A DNA stretch of 64,000 nucleotides, from assembly GCA_963844865.1 (NCBI GenBank), contig CAWJPY010000012.1:186001-250000 (forward strand), given 5' to 3'. The translations under genes were made by a program, and so were the position numbers. Below, piece after piece: positions 17,504-32,566 of this stretch. Under the pieces are notes generated by a model. That model was given only the letters and a program-made list of their open reading frames with translations, made no database searches and was not told where the DNA came from. Source of the DNA: CAWJPY01 sp963844865. Lineage in GTDB: Bacteria; Acidobacteriota; Thermoanaerobaculia; Thermoanaerobaculales; Sulfomarinibacteraceae. The first letter of the stretch is position 1. Each line of letters starts with the position of its first letter.

Positions 17504-17731
17504 CCGGATCCCTTCGTCGGAACTCCTCGGTTGGGAAAGGGCGCGGGCCGGATGGTGGCATGGGAGGGGGGACGTTCCCGCGCCCACGGGGCCGCGGGGC
17601 AATTCGACCGTTGGGTGGCGGGTCGGCCCGGCCGGTCCTATACTCCTCCCTAAGAAGTCCTTTGCAGTGCGTGATCCCGACGCGGCCCGGGGTCGATGTC
17701 CGGTGGGCGGCCGGCACGGGGAGGCAGGGCC

Positions 17732-19507
17732 ATGACCGACACCGTCGTCGCGACGTTCGAGCATGCAGTGGCCGCATGGCCGACCTGTCCGGCATACACG
17801 CATCGGCAGGGCTCGGCCTGGCGCACCACCACCTGGAAGGAGTACGGCGAGCGGGCCCACCGCATCGCCCGGGGTTTCCTCGCCCTCGGCCTCGATCCGG
17901 GCAAGGGCGTCGCGATCATCGGCAGCGACCGGCCGGAGTGGTTCCTCTCCGACGTCGGGGCCATCCTGGGCGGCGGCGTGCCGGTGGGGATCTACGCCAC
18001 CTCGAGCCCCGAGCAGTGCGCCTACATCATCGGCCACTCGGACAGCCAGGTCGCCGTCGTCGAAGATGCAGACCAGCTGGCCAAGGTCCAGCGCGTGTGG
18101 GGCGAGCTGCCCGGCCTGCGCGCGGTCGTGCTCATGGATGGGAGCGACCCGGACGACAGGGTCTTGTCCTACGCCGAGCTGGAGGCCGCCGCCGAGCGGG
18201 TGCCTGCTGGGGAGCTGGAGCGACGCAAGGCGGCCCAGGGGCCCGACGACGTGTGCACTCTCGTCTACACCTCGGGCACCACCGGCCCGCCCAAGGGCGT
18301 GATGACCACCCACCGCAACATCGTGTGGACCGCTCGCGCCGCGGTGGAGAGACTGGCGGCCACGGAGCCGGGCGACAGCGCCGTCTGCTACCTGCCGCTG
18401 AGCCACATCGCCGAGCAGATGGTGTCCCTGTTCTCTCCCATGCTGTTCGGTGGCTGCACCTACTTCGAGCCCGACCTGGACCGGCTGGGCGAGACCCTGC
18501 GCGAGGCCCGACCGGCCTACTTCTTGGGCGTGCCCAGGGTGTGGGAGAAGGTCCAGGGCCGGATCATGGCCGCCGGCGCCTCCAGCGGCCCCGTCAAGCG
18601 GCGGATCGCCGCCTGGGCCCGCGGGGTGGGGTTGGCCGCGGGCCTCGCCGAGCAGCGGGGCGAGTCCCCGGCCGCGCCTGTACCCGTCGCCGACCGGCTG
18701 GTGTTCACGCAAGGTGAGGAGGACCCTCGGCCTGGACCGCTGCAAGGTCGCCATCTCCTCCACCGCGCCCATCAGCCGCGACACCCTCGAGTTCTTCCTC
18801 AGCCTCGGGGTCGTGATCTGCGAGATCTACGGCATGACCGAGTGCACCGCTCCCGCGACCGTGTCCACGCCCGGCGCGCTACCGCACCGGCAAGGCCGGC
18901 TACGCCATCCCCGGCAGCGAGGTCCGCATCGCCGCCGACGGCGAGATCCTGATCCGCGGCCCGCACGTCTTCAAGGGCTACTTCAAGAACGAGGCGGCCA
19001 CCGCCGAGGCGCTGGACGCGGAGGGCTGGCTCCACTCCGGCGACATCGGCACCCTGGACGAGGAGGGCTTCCTCGCAGGTCACCGACCGCAAGAAGGAGC
19101 TCATCATCACCGCCGGCGGCAAGAACGTGGCCCCTGCGGTCGTGGAGAACGTGCTCAAGAGCGTGCCGGTCATCGCCCAGGCGGTGGTCATCGGCGACCG
19201 CCGCAAGTTCCTCAGCGCCCTCGTGACCCTGGACCCCGAACGGATCGCCGAGGAGGCTCGCGTCGCCGGTGTCGAGGGCGTCACCGATCCGACCTCGGCC
19301 GCCGCGTCCCCCGCCTTCGGCGCCCACCTCCTCGGCCTGGTGGAGCAGGCCTCCGCGGTGCTCTCCCGGGTGGAGACGGTGCGCAGGGTCACGATCCTGC
19401 CGGGTGAGCTGACCGAGGCGGGGGGCGAGCTGACGCCCACCATGAAGCTCAAGCGCCGGGTCATCAACGAGAAGTACGCCGCCCAGATCGAGGCCATGTA
19501 CGCTTGA
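17732..19507 (+). CDS. Long-chain acyl-CoA synthetase (AMP-forming), three frame breaks
   Basis: AMP-forming ligase of the FadD15/FAA1-like family, which activates fatty acids to acyl-CoA through an acyl-adenylate. The P-loop YTSGTTGPPKGVMTTH (near 18270-18310), the SHIAEQ motif, the IYGMTECTAPATVS motif (near 18830) and the C-terminal LHSGDIGTLDEEGF, DRKKELIITAGGKNVAP with the hinge Asp and catalytic Lys are all present. However they lie in three frames: one extra base near 18710, near 18880 and near 19074 explains each change, and the last part returns to the starting frame. Start ATG 17732 has GGGGAGG upstream. If the breaks are real, the protein would end near residue 330-405 and be inactive. 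Confidence 0.82.
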
Positions 19508-19995
19508 TCCGCAGCGCCGCGACCGCAGCGACGTCGACGCCGCTGTGGATCGTGGACTCGCGCCTGGGCTCGACGCTTCTGAGAGTGGACCCGGCCACGG
19601 GCACGCGCTCCTTCGTGGACGTGTCCGCCTATCCTCTGGTCCTGGCGCTCGGCACGGCGGGCATGCAGTCGCCTACAGACGAGCAGCTGTACCTCGAAGC
19701 CGTCAACGCCGCCCAGGGAGCGGTCCTGATCCGCTACGACCCCGGCAGCGGCGAGGTCGTGGGCATCAGCGGGTACGTGGGCCGGGAAGGCGATGGTCTG
19801 CGCGGCGCCGAGAATCCCTCCTCCACCTCGGACCCCGCGACAACGGCTCACGGCTCCCTGACGCCGGCTCCGTTGACCGTTGTGGCGCCTGGCGACGGGG
19901 TCGTGGAGCGTGGCGCTTGCCTGCCGCCCCGGAGGGCAAATTCTGCCCATCGGAAATTCCGATTCCCAGTCGCAACGTTCTTCAGTCTGGTGTGA
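19504..19995 (+). CDS. Hypothetical protein or gene fragment
   Basis: TTG at 19504 overlaps the previous stop by four bases. The first 85 residues (PLWIVDSRLGSTLLRVDPATGTRSFVDVS, later LIRYDPGSGEVVGISG) look like one or two blades of a secreted propeller protein of the RVDPATG type. The remainder to 19995 is compositionally different and may be noise or a frame break. No signal peptide. The gap 19996-20052 leads to the first kinase gene. I would treat this as a remnant. Confidence 0.35.
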   Translation: MIRSAATAATSTPLWIVDSRLGSTLLRVDPATGTRSFVDVSAYPLVLALGTAGMQSPTDEQLYLEAVNAAQGAVLIRYDPGSGEVVGISGYVGREGDGLRGAENPSSTSDPATTAHGSLTPAPLTVVAPGDGVVERGACLPPRRANSAHRKFRFPVATFFSLV

Positions 19996-20052
19996 ACTCG
20001 TCGACAACACGCTCCGGTTTCTGACGCTGTCGCGCGATGAGACACCGAAGGC

Positions 20053-25403
<5,351 letters not shown>

Positions 25404-25407
<4 letters not shown>

Positions 25408-28130
25408 GCTCGGCCCGAGACCCGGCTGGAGGCGCGGCGACGTCGCTGGCCCCAGGCGCCCGCCTCGGCCCGTACCAGATCACCGCCGAGCTCGGCAGGG
25501 GCGGCATGGGCGAGGTCTGGCGCGCGCAAGACACCAGGCTCGACCGCGAGGTGGCCCTGAAGCTGCTGCCGGAGGACGTCGCTGAAGACCCGGAGCGACA
25601 CGCCCGCTTCGAGCGCGAGGCGAAGGTGCTGGCGTCCCTCAACCACCCCAACATCGCCACCCTGTTCGGCTTCGAGCATCTCGACGGGCAGCACGTGCTG
25701 GTGATGGAGCTGGTAGAAGGGGAGGGGCTCGACGAGCGCATCGCACGAGGTGTTCTGCCGCTCGAGGACGTTCTGCACATCGCGCTCCAGCTCGCAGAGG
25801 CCCTGGAGGCGGCGCACGAGCACGGCATCGTCCATCGCGACCTCAAGCCGGCCAACGTGAAGGTGCGGCCGGACGGTGCCGTCAAGGTGCTCGACTTCGG
25901 TCTCGCCAAGACCTGGGTGACGGAGTCACAGGACGACGACGTGTTGCTGTCGCCCACGATCACCCGGCAGCACACCCGAGCCGGCGTGATCCTCGGGACG
26001 GCGGCGTACATGAGCCCGGAACAGGCCAAGGGCCGGCCCGCCGACCGGCGCTCCGACATCTGGGCCTTCGGGGTGCTGCTGCACGAGATGCTGACCGGCA
26101 AGAGGCTGTTCGCCGGTGACTCCGTGGTCGAGACGCTAGCCGGCGTGCTCACGGCCGACGTGGAGCTCGGGGCCCTCCCGCCGGAGGTTCCCACGGAAGT
26201 GCGGCGCCTCCTGCGTCGCTGTCTGGAGCGCGACCCGAGGCGACGCCTGCACGACATCGCCGACGCCCGGATCGTGATCGAGGAGGTCCTGGCGGGAGCG
26301 GACAATCGCGATCCGGTGACCGCCGAGCCGGGCCGGGCGGTGAGGCCGCGATCGCGGACGGCGGCTGCCGCGTGGCTGGCCTCCGTGGTGCTGGCGGCGG
26401 CGGTTGCCGCCCTGGCGACCCACCTCGCGAGCTCCGGCCGACTCGTCCCGCCGGCGCCGATGCGCTTCGCGATCCGTTTCGGTACACACCAGGAGCTCCT
26501 CACCCGCGGCGACGCGATCCTCGCCTTCGCCCCCGACGGTGAGAGCCTCCTGGTGGGCGGCAAGCAGGACGGGCAGCAGGAGCTGCTGCGGCGCGATCTC
26601 GCCACTGGCGACATCGAGGCGGTCGCGGGGACCGACGGCGCGAGCGCTCCGTTCCCGTCGCCGGACGGCCACTGGGTCGGCTTCTTCACGGGGAGCAGCT
26701 ACATGAAGGTGCCCGTGGACGGGGGCCGGCCGTTCACGCTCGGAGCGAGCCGCAGCGCCGGCGGCGCGGCCTGGCTGCCGGACGGCGGGCTGGTGGTCGC
26801 TCCCGTCTATTCGGACGGCCTCTTCCTGGTTCCTCCGGGAGGCGGCGAGGCCGAGCGACTGACCACGCCGGACCGCGCCCAGGGCGAGCTGGGACACTGG
26901 TGGCCCGACCCGCTCCCCGGAGCCCACAAGGTGCTGTTCACCGCCTTTCGCACCCCCGTCGACCGCTCGCGCATCGGTGTCCTCGATCTCGCGACGCGGC
27001 AGGTCCGCTGGGTGGTCGAGGGCGGGTTCTTCGGCCGCTACGTGGCGACCGGGCACCTCCTCTACGCCAAAGGCCAGCGGCTGTACGCGGTCCCGTTCGA
27101 CCCGGGCACTGCGACGCTCGCCGGCCCGGCTGTCGCCGTGCTGGACGATCTCCGGGTGTCGCAGACCAGCGGCACTGCCATGTACGCCGTGTCCCGGCAG
27201 GGCATGCTCGCCTACGTCACCGAGTCGGCGGGCAACCCCCTGCGTGAGCTGGTGTGGCTGGACCGGAGCGGGCGGGCGAAGCCGGCCGCCGAGGGGCAGC
27301 GCTTCCTGAGCGTCAGTCTCGCTCCCGACGGCCGCCGCGCCGCGGTCACCATCGGTCAGGAGAGCCTCGACCTGTGGACCTACTCCTTCGCACGCGGCAC
27401 CCTGTCGCGGCTCACCAGCGGGGAGGGGACCGAGTTCGGGCCGGTGTGGTCGAGCGACGGCAGCGAGCTGTTCTACGTCGTCGACCGGCCGCCCTTCACG
27501 CTCTACCGGATCCCGGTCGACTCGCCGGACGCCGGGAAGCCGATCTGGGACGAGCCCTCCGAGCTCGACACCAACGGAGTCGCCGTCGCCCCCGGTGGGC
27601 ACTGGTTGGCGTTCGTGCGCACCGGTCAGCAGACGGGCGGCGACCTGTACTCGAGGCCGCTGGACGGCAGCCAACCCGCACGGCCCTTTCGCGCCGGCAG
27701 CGCTGAGGAGGGCTACCCGTCATTCTCGCCCGACGGGCGCTGGCTTGCTTACCAGTCCGACGAGACCGGCCGCCCGGAGGTCTACGTCGAGCAGTTCCCT
27801 GGACCCGGGAAGCGGATCCAGATCTCGGCCGACGGCGGGACCGAGCCGGTGTGGGCCCGGGGCAGCGGAGAGATCTTCTTCCGGCATGGCGAAGAGCTCT
27901 GCGTGGTCGCCACCCACCTCGACCACGGCTTCCAGTTCGACGCGCCCCGCACGCTGTTCACCTACCCGTTCATCGGCGGGGTCAACAACAGCCGGTCCTA
28001 CGACGTGAGCGCGGACGGGTCGCGGATCCTGGCCGTGAGCATCCCCGAGAGCCTCATTCCGCGCCAGATCGAGGTCGTCACCGGCTGGGCGGCGCAGCTC
28101 CCGACGCTCGCCCCGGCGACCGGAAAGTGA
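25404..28130 (+). CDS. Serine/threonine kinase with TolB-like propeller (copy 3)
   Basis: 908 residues. ATG 25404 overlaps the stop of copy 2 (ATGA). Kinase domain: LGRGGMGEVWRA, Lys53, HRDLKPANVKV, DFGLAKTW, GTAAYMSPEQAKG. A membrane helix lies at about 319-340 (AWLASVVLAAAVAALATHL). The extracytoplasmic propeller has blades such as FPSPDGHWVGFFTGS, VWSSDGSELFYV and FSPDGRWLAYQSDETGRPEVYVEQFPG. Close similarity to copies 1 and 2 across both halves points to serial gene duplication. No cognate phosphatase lies next to it; a PP2C protein is at 39 kb. Confidence 0.95.
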
Positions 28131-28220
28131 ACGCGCACACGCCGCCCGCGGGGATTCCCCCCGAAGACGAGCCTCTACCAGCGCGGCATGGACGAGGCGG
28201 GCCGGACGGCCGCGCCCCCG

Positions 28221-28925
28221 CTAGCCCTCGAGCTTGGCTCGGGTGTAGGGCGTCGGGATGCCGGTCACGGCCTGCTTGTGGACCTCCTGGAACCTGCCCA
28301 GGGCGACCTGGGTGGCCTCGTCGAGCTCGCCGTTGACGGGCCCGTCGTAGTAGCCCTGGTTCTTGAGGGCCTGCTGAGCCTGCTCCACGGCGGACTTCGA
28401 GTACTTGAGGTAGATCTCGCCGTCGAGGCCCCAGACCAGGTCGGCGGGCAGCTGCTTGCCGTTGGCAACCACCTTCTCGTACCGCTGCTCGAGCTGCTGC
28501 CGCGCCTCCTGCTCCTGCTGCTGGAGGGTTGCCAGACGGCTCGATGCCTCCTTGCTGAGCTGCTCGACCTTGCTCAGCTCGGTGTCGGCCTGGTCGCTAT
28601 TGAGGGTCTGCTCCGCCTTGCCGGCTTCGGCGTCGAGCTGGGAGAGGATGGAGTCCAGCTGCTCGTCCTTCATGGGCAGCTTGCCGGCCGAGGTCTGGAT
28701 CTGGGAGATCCCGCTCTTCGCCTCGGAGAGACGTTGCTGCCGCGCCTGCAGCACCTGCTGCGCCTGGGCCTGGGCTGCCTGCTCTTCGGTGGACGGGGTT
28801 GGGGCCGCCTTCTCGCCGGTGGCACCACCACCGCCGCCGCACGCCGTCAGGCCGAGGGAGCCGACGGCGACCAACCCGACGAGGAGGAGGACGGTTCCAA
28901 GGAGGGGGGTTCGCCTGGTTGTCAT
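28221..28925 (-). CDS. Lipoprotein with coiled coil and peptidoglycan-binding domain
   Basis: 234 residues. Signal peptide with a lipobox Cys (GSLGLTACGGGGGATG). A long Gln/Glu/Ala-rich helical region (about 45-165; e.g. AQAQAQQVLQARQQRLSEA, LSKVEQLSKEASSRLATLQQQEQEARQQLEQRYE) should form a coiled coil. The last 60 residues (YSKSAVEQAQQALKNQGYYDGPVNGELDEATQVALGRFQEVHK) are a PG_binding_1 domain. It is presumably an outer-membrane or periplasmic anchor tethering the envelope to murein. ATG 28925 is set by GAGGTGA upstream; a TTG 15 bases upstream is in frame but lacks one. Confidence 0.85.
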   Translation of the reverse strand: MTTRRTPLLGTVLLLVGLVAVGSLGLTACGGGGGATGEKAAPTPSTEEQAAQAQAQQVLQARQQRLSEAKSGISQIQTSAGKLPMKDEQLDSILSQLDAEAGKAEQTLNSDQADTELSKVEQLSKEASSRLATLQQQEQEARQQLEQRYEKVVANGKQLPADLVWGLDGEIYLKYSKSAVEQAQQALKNQGYYDGPVNGELDEATQVALGRFQEVHKQAVTGIPTPYTRAKLEG

Positions 28926-29107
28926 GACATCACCTCGCAATCTCTTTTCGAGACGGGACTATAGCAGAAAGGCACGCAAACAGCGTCGGCAGGTCTTGCC
29001 TTCCTCGACGTTCACCCCGCCATGGGCCACAACCGTGGGCGGACCCAGAGCATTTCGGAGGAGTCGGCGCCCGCGGTGCAGGGCTGCCGAATGCTCCGCC
29101 TGGCGGA

Positions 29108-30253
29108 CTACAGGCAGCTGGGGCGCAAGGCGCTGAAGGCGCCGTCCCAGCAAGAGACACACTGATATGTGGTCGTCCCGGTGCCCACGAGCGCTCCGTC
29201 GAGCTCGCTACCGCCGAAGCGCAGCGTGAGGTTGGCGTCGTTGGCGGACACGGCGTAGTTGTCCGCCGCGAGCCGCGAGTCGGTGACCTCGATGGTGCGG
29301 GCGCTGGATCCCGTCGTCACCGACAGGCCGAACCCCCAGGTGCTGCCGGTCCCGTGCGCCTCCACCCCGCGCAGGGTGATGGAGGCGTCCCCGTCGACGA
29401 AGATGGCGAAACTGGTGGAGGACGACACCTCCACCAGGGAGCTCCGCAGGGTGGGATGGGATCCGCCCACGGCGGTGATCCCGTACGCATTCGCGCCCGC
29501 GGTGGTGACCGAGACCTGGAGGTCGGACAGCTCGGGGCTCGAGCTGTCCACGTAGACCCCGTACGCCGGCGACGTCTCGGTGTCGATCGCGACCTCCACG
29601 TGATGGGTCCGGACCTCACAGCCAGGCCCCGCGTAGAGGCCGATGGACTCCTCCGTCAGGCTGTACGTGGTCACCCGCACATCATTGAGGGTCGCCCCGG
29701 CGACCCCGCACGAGATCGCCGTGGAGGCGAACGCGGAGACCTCGAGGTCGCGAAGCTCGGCGCCCTGGGCCAGGGCCACAACGCCCGTCCGCGAGCTCGG
29801 GACCCCGTAGATGTGGGTGATGGCGGCGCCGGCGCCGGCGATGCTGACGTAGGGCTTCATCTGAAGGGTGCCGGCCACGAAGTACTCGCCCGGCTCGAGC
29901 TGGATCAGCCACGGGTTGTCCGCGGCGGCGCCGGCAATGGCGGCCAGCGCCGCCGTCAGCGCGGCCCCGCTGGCGGCGATATCGCCGGGAACCGGCGACA
30001 CCACCACCGTGCGCACGAGCGAGGGCACACCGGCGTGCTCGTGATCGGCGAGCGCGAAGGCGGTGGCATCGAGACCGTCCAGAAGGTCGGCGTTGAGGTT
30101 GGGGACCCGGGTGTCGGAGGCGACCGCCAGCGGTGCGGTGCCTGACGCCGCGGTGGAGACGTAGGTGCCGTCGATCTGCACGTCGCCGGCGCCGGCGACG
30201 GCGGCGAGCCCGACGATGACGGCGAGGATGGACCACATCGGATGCTGACGCAC
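29108..30253 (-). CDS. Secreted right-handed beta-helix protein
   Basis: 381 residues. The N-terminal signal peptide (about WSILAVIVGLAAVAGAG) precedes the NLNADLLDGLDATAFALADHEH motif, which is frequent in Acidobacteriota/Planctomycetota surface proteins. The main body has repeated beta-helix rungs (LRDLEVSAFASTAISCGVAGATLNDVRVTTYS; LSDLQVSVTTAGANAYGI) as in pectate-lyase-fold and periplasmic copper-binding-type folds. It ends with CVSCWDGAFSALRPSCL, a cysteine-rich tail. GTG 30253 with GGGAGG upstream is a better start than the frame opening at 30322. No catalytic residues are recognised, so it may be structural or carbohydrate-binding. Confidence 0.72.
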   Translation of the reverse strand: MRQHPMWSILAVIVGLAAVAGAGDVQIDGTYVSTAASGTAPLAVASDTRVPNLNADLLDGLDATAFALADHEHAGVPSLVRTVVVSPVPGDIAASGAALTAALAAIAGAAADNPWLIQLEPGEYFVAGTLQMKPYVSIAGAGAAITHIYGVPSSRTGVVALAQGAELRDLEVSAFASTAISCGVAGATLNDVRVTTYSLTEESIGLYAGPGCEVRTHHVEVAIDTETSPAYGVYVDSSSPELSDLQVSVTTAGANAYGITAVGGSHPTLRSSLVEVSSSTSFAIFVDGDASITLRGVEAHGTGSTWGFGLSVTTGSSARTIEVTDSRLAADNYAVSANDANLTLRFGGSELDGALVGTGTTTYQCVSCWDGAFSALRPSCL

Positions 30254-30407
30254 GCTCACCTCCCGATTACATTGCATGGAGTCTGTGCAACGCCCGCGGG
30301 CGCGGCGACTCCAGGCTAGCATTACCCGCCACCTCCCGCCAGGCAGAGTGGCTGCGCGGATCGGGTAGGATGACGGCGGCTACGGCGCCGACGGATGGGA
30401 GGCAACG

Positions 30408-32477
30408 ATGCTGCGACGTTCCGTGACCCTGGTGATGTGCCTGCTGGCGGTGGGTGCGGCGTGGGCCCAGCAGGAGGACCCGTTCGAGTGGTTGGAGCAG
30501 GTGGACGGCCAGAAGGCCCTGGCTTGGGCCAGGGAGCACAACGCCCGGACCACCCAGGAGCTGGAGGCCGTGCCCTCATACAGGCCGATCTACGACCGGA
30601 CCCTCGAGATCCTGGATTCTCACGACAGAATCCCCGACCCCGCACTGCGGGGGACGATGGTCTACAACTTCTGGCAGGATCAGGACCACGCGCGCGGCAT
30701 CTGGCGGCGCACCACCCTGGACTCCTACCGCACGGCGCAGCCCGAGTGGGAGACCGTGCTCGACATCGACGCGCTGGCCCAGGCCGACGGGACGCCGTGG
30801 GTGTTCAAGGGCGCGACCTGCCTCGAGCCCGAGTACCGCGACTGCATGGTGGCCCTGTCCCGGGGCGGCAGCGACGCGGTCACCTACCGTGAGTTCGACA
30901 CCCGGAGCAAGAGCTTCGTCAAGGACGGGTTCAGCCTCCCCGAGGCCAAGTCCGAGGTGGCGTGGCGGGATGCCGACACCCTGTGGCTGGGCACCGACTT
31001 CGGCGAGGGGTCCCTCACCGACTCCGGCTACCCCCGTGAGGTGAGGCTGTGGAAGCGCGGCACCCCGTACACCGATGCGACCACGGTGTTCACCGGCGAC
31101 ACGCAAGATGTGGCGTCCGCCGGGCGGAGCGTGTTCACCCCCGAGGGACGCTACGACCTCATCGTCCGCACGCCCGCCTTCTTCAAGTCCGAGCGCTTTC
31201 TCATGTTGGGCGGGCGGCTGGTGAAGCTGGACCTGCCCGAGGACGCCGAGCTCGCCGAGATCTTCCGCGACCACCTGCTGATCGCCCTCCGCTCAGCCTG
31301 GACGGTGGGCGGGACCACCTACCCCGCCGGTTCGCTGGTGGCCACGCCCCTGGACGGTTTCTTGCGCGGCAAGCGTGACCTCGCGGTCCTCTTCGAGCCC
31401 TCGGAACGGACCTCCCTGGACCGCGTCGCCGCAACCCGGGACCGGGTCCTCATGTCGGTGCTGGACAACGTGCGGGGACGGCTCTACTCCCTCACCCTGA
31501 GCGACGACGGCTGGACCACGAAGGAGCTGCCGGTGCCGGGGCTGGGCACGGTGGGCATCGCCTCCACCACCGACCAGGCTGATCTCTTCTTCTACAGCTA
31601 CCAGGACTTCCTCACCCCGCCCTCGCTCTATCTGGACGAAGATGGCGTGTCGGAGAAGGTGAAGTCCGATCCTGCGTTCTTCGATGCGTCGGGGATGAAG
31701 GTAGCTCAGTACGAGGCCACGTCCGAGGACGGCACCAAGATCCCCTACTTCGTCGTCACACCGCCGGGATTCGCGGCCGACGGTGCTGCTCCGACGCTCC
31801 TGTATGGGTACGGCGGATTTGAGATCTCGCAGCGGCCCCGGTACAGCGCCACCGTCGGCGCCTCCTGGCTGGAGCGTGGCGGCGTGTACGTTGTGGCGAA
31901 CATCCGCGGCGGCGGCGAGTTCGGGCCGGCCTGGCACGAGGCGGCGACCAGGCACAATCACATCCGGAACTTCCAGGACTTCGCGGCGGTCGCCAGGGAC
32001 CTCGTCGCCCGCAAGATCACCTCGTCCCGCCACCTCGGCATCATGGGCGGCTCCCAGGGGGGGCTGCTGGTCTCGGGCACCTTCGTGATGTATCCGGAGC
32101 TGGTGCACGCGGTGGTCGCCCAGGTGCCCCTCGCGGACATGAAGCGGTACAGCCACCTCCTCGCGGGGGCGAGCTGGATGGCGGAGTACGGCGACCCCGA
32201 CGATCCGGCGGACTGGGCGTACATCAAGAAGTGGTCTCCCTACCAGAACATCCGTGAGGGCGTGGACTACCCGGTGCCCTTCTACTGGACCAACACCCGG
32301 GACGACCGCGTGCACCCGGCCCACGCCCGCAAGATGGTGGCCAAGCTGGAGGCGACAGGCCACGAGGTGTACTACTTCGAGAACATCGAGGGCGGCCACG
32401 GCGCCGGTTCGGTGAACACCCAGCGCGCCCACATCAGCGCCCTGCAGTACGCCTACCTCTGGAAGATGCTGCGCTAG
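30408..32477 (+). CDS. Prolyl oligopeptidase family serine peptidase (S9A)
   Basis: 689 residues. It has a signal peptide (LVMCLLAVGAAWAQQ), so it acts in the periplasm or outside. It opens with EDPFEWLEQVDGQKALAWAREHNART, typical of S9A. A beta-propeller covers about 70-400. The catalytic domain has Ser549 in GGSQGGLLVSGT, Asp632/633 in NTRDDRVHP and His664 in GGHGAG. It would cleave short peptides, often after proline. Start ATG 30408 follows GGGAGGCAACG. It is divergent from the beta-helix gene, with 154 bp between starts that should hold both promoters. Confidence 0.94.
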   Translation: MLRRSVTLVMCLLAVGAAWAQQEDPFEWLEQVDGQKALAWAREHNARTTQELEAVPSYRPIYDRTLEILDSHDRIPDPALRGTMVYNFWQDQDHARGIWRRTTLDSYRTAQPEWETVLDIDALAQADGTPWVFKGATCLEPEYRDCMVALSRGGSDAVTYREFDTRSKSFVKDGFSLPEAKSEVAWRDADTLWLGTDFGEGSLTDSGYPREVRLWKRGTPYTDATTVFTGDTQDVASAGRSVFTPEGRYDLIVRTPAFFKSERFLMLGGRLVKLDLPEDAELAEIFRDHLLIALRSAWTVGGTTYPAGSLVATPLDGFLRGKRDLAVLFEPSERTSLDRVAATRDRVLMSVLDNVRGRLYSLTLSDDGWTTKELPVPGLGTVGIASTTDQADLFFYSYQDFLTPPSLYLDEDGVSEKVKSDPAFFDASGMKVAQYEATSEDGTKIPYFVVTPPGFAADGAAPTLLYGYGGFEISQRPRYSATVGASWLERGGVYVVANIRGGGEFGPAWHEAATRHNHIRNFQDFAAVARDLVARKITSSRHLGIMGGSQGGLLVSGTFVMYPELVHAVVAQVPLADMKRYSHLLAGASWMAEYGDPDDPADWAYIKKWSPYQNIREGVDYPVPFYWTNTRDDRVHPAHARKMVAKLEATGHEVYYFENIEGGHGAGSVNTQRAHISALQYAYLWKMLR

Positions 32478-32566
32478 CGCAGCGTCGGGAGCGCACCGGC
32501 GCCGGCCGCTGGAACCCGCGGCCGGCCGCCGGGCGCGGCGGGAGGCCCCGACGGCACACTCCGCCG

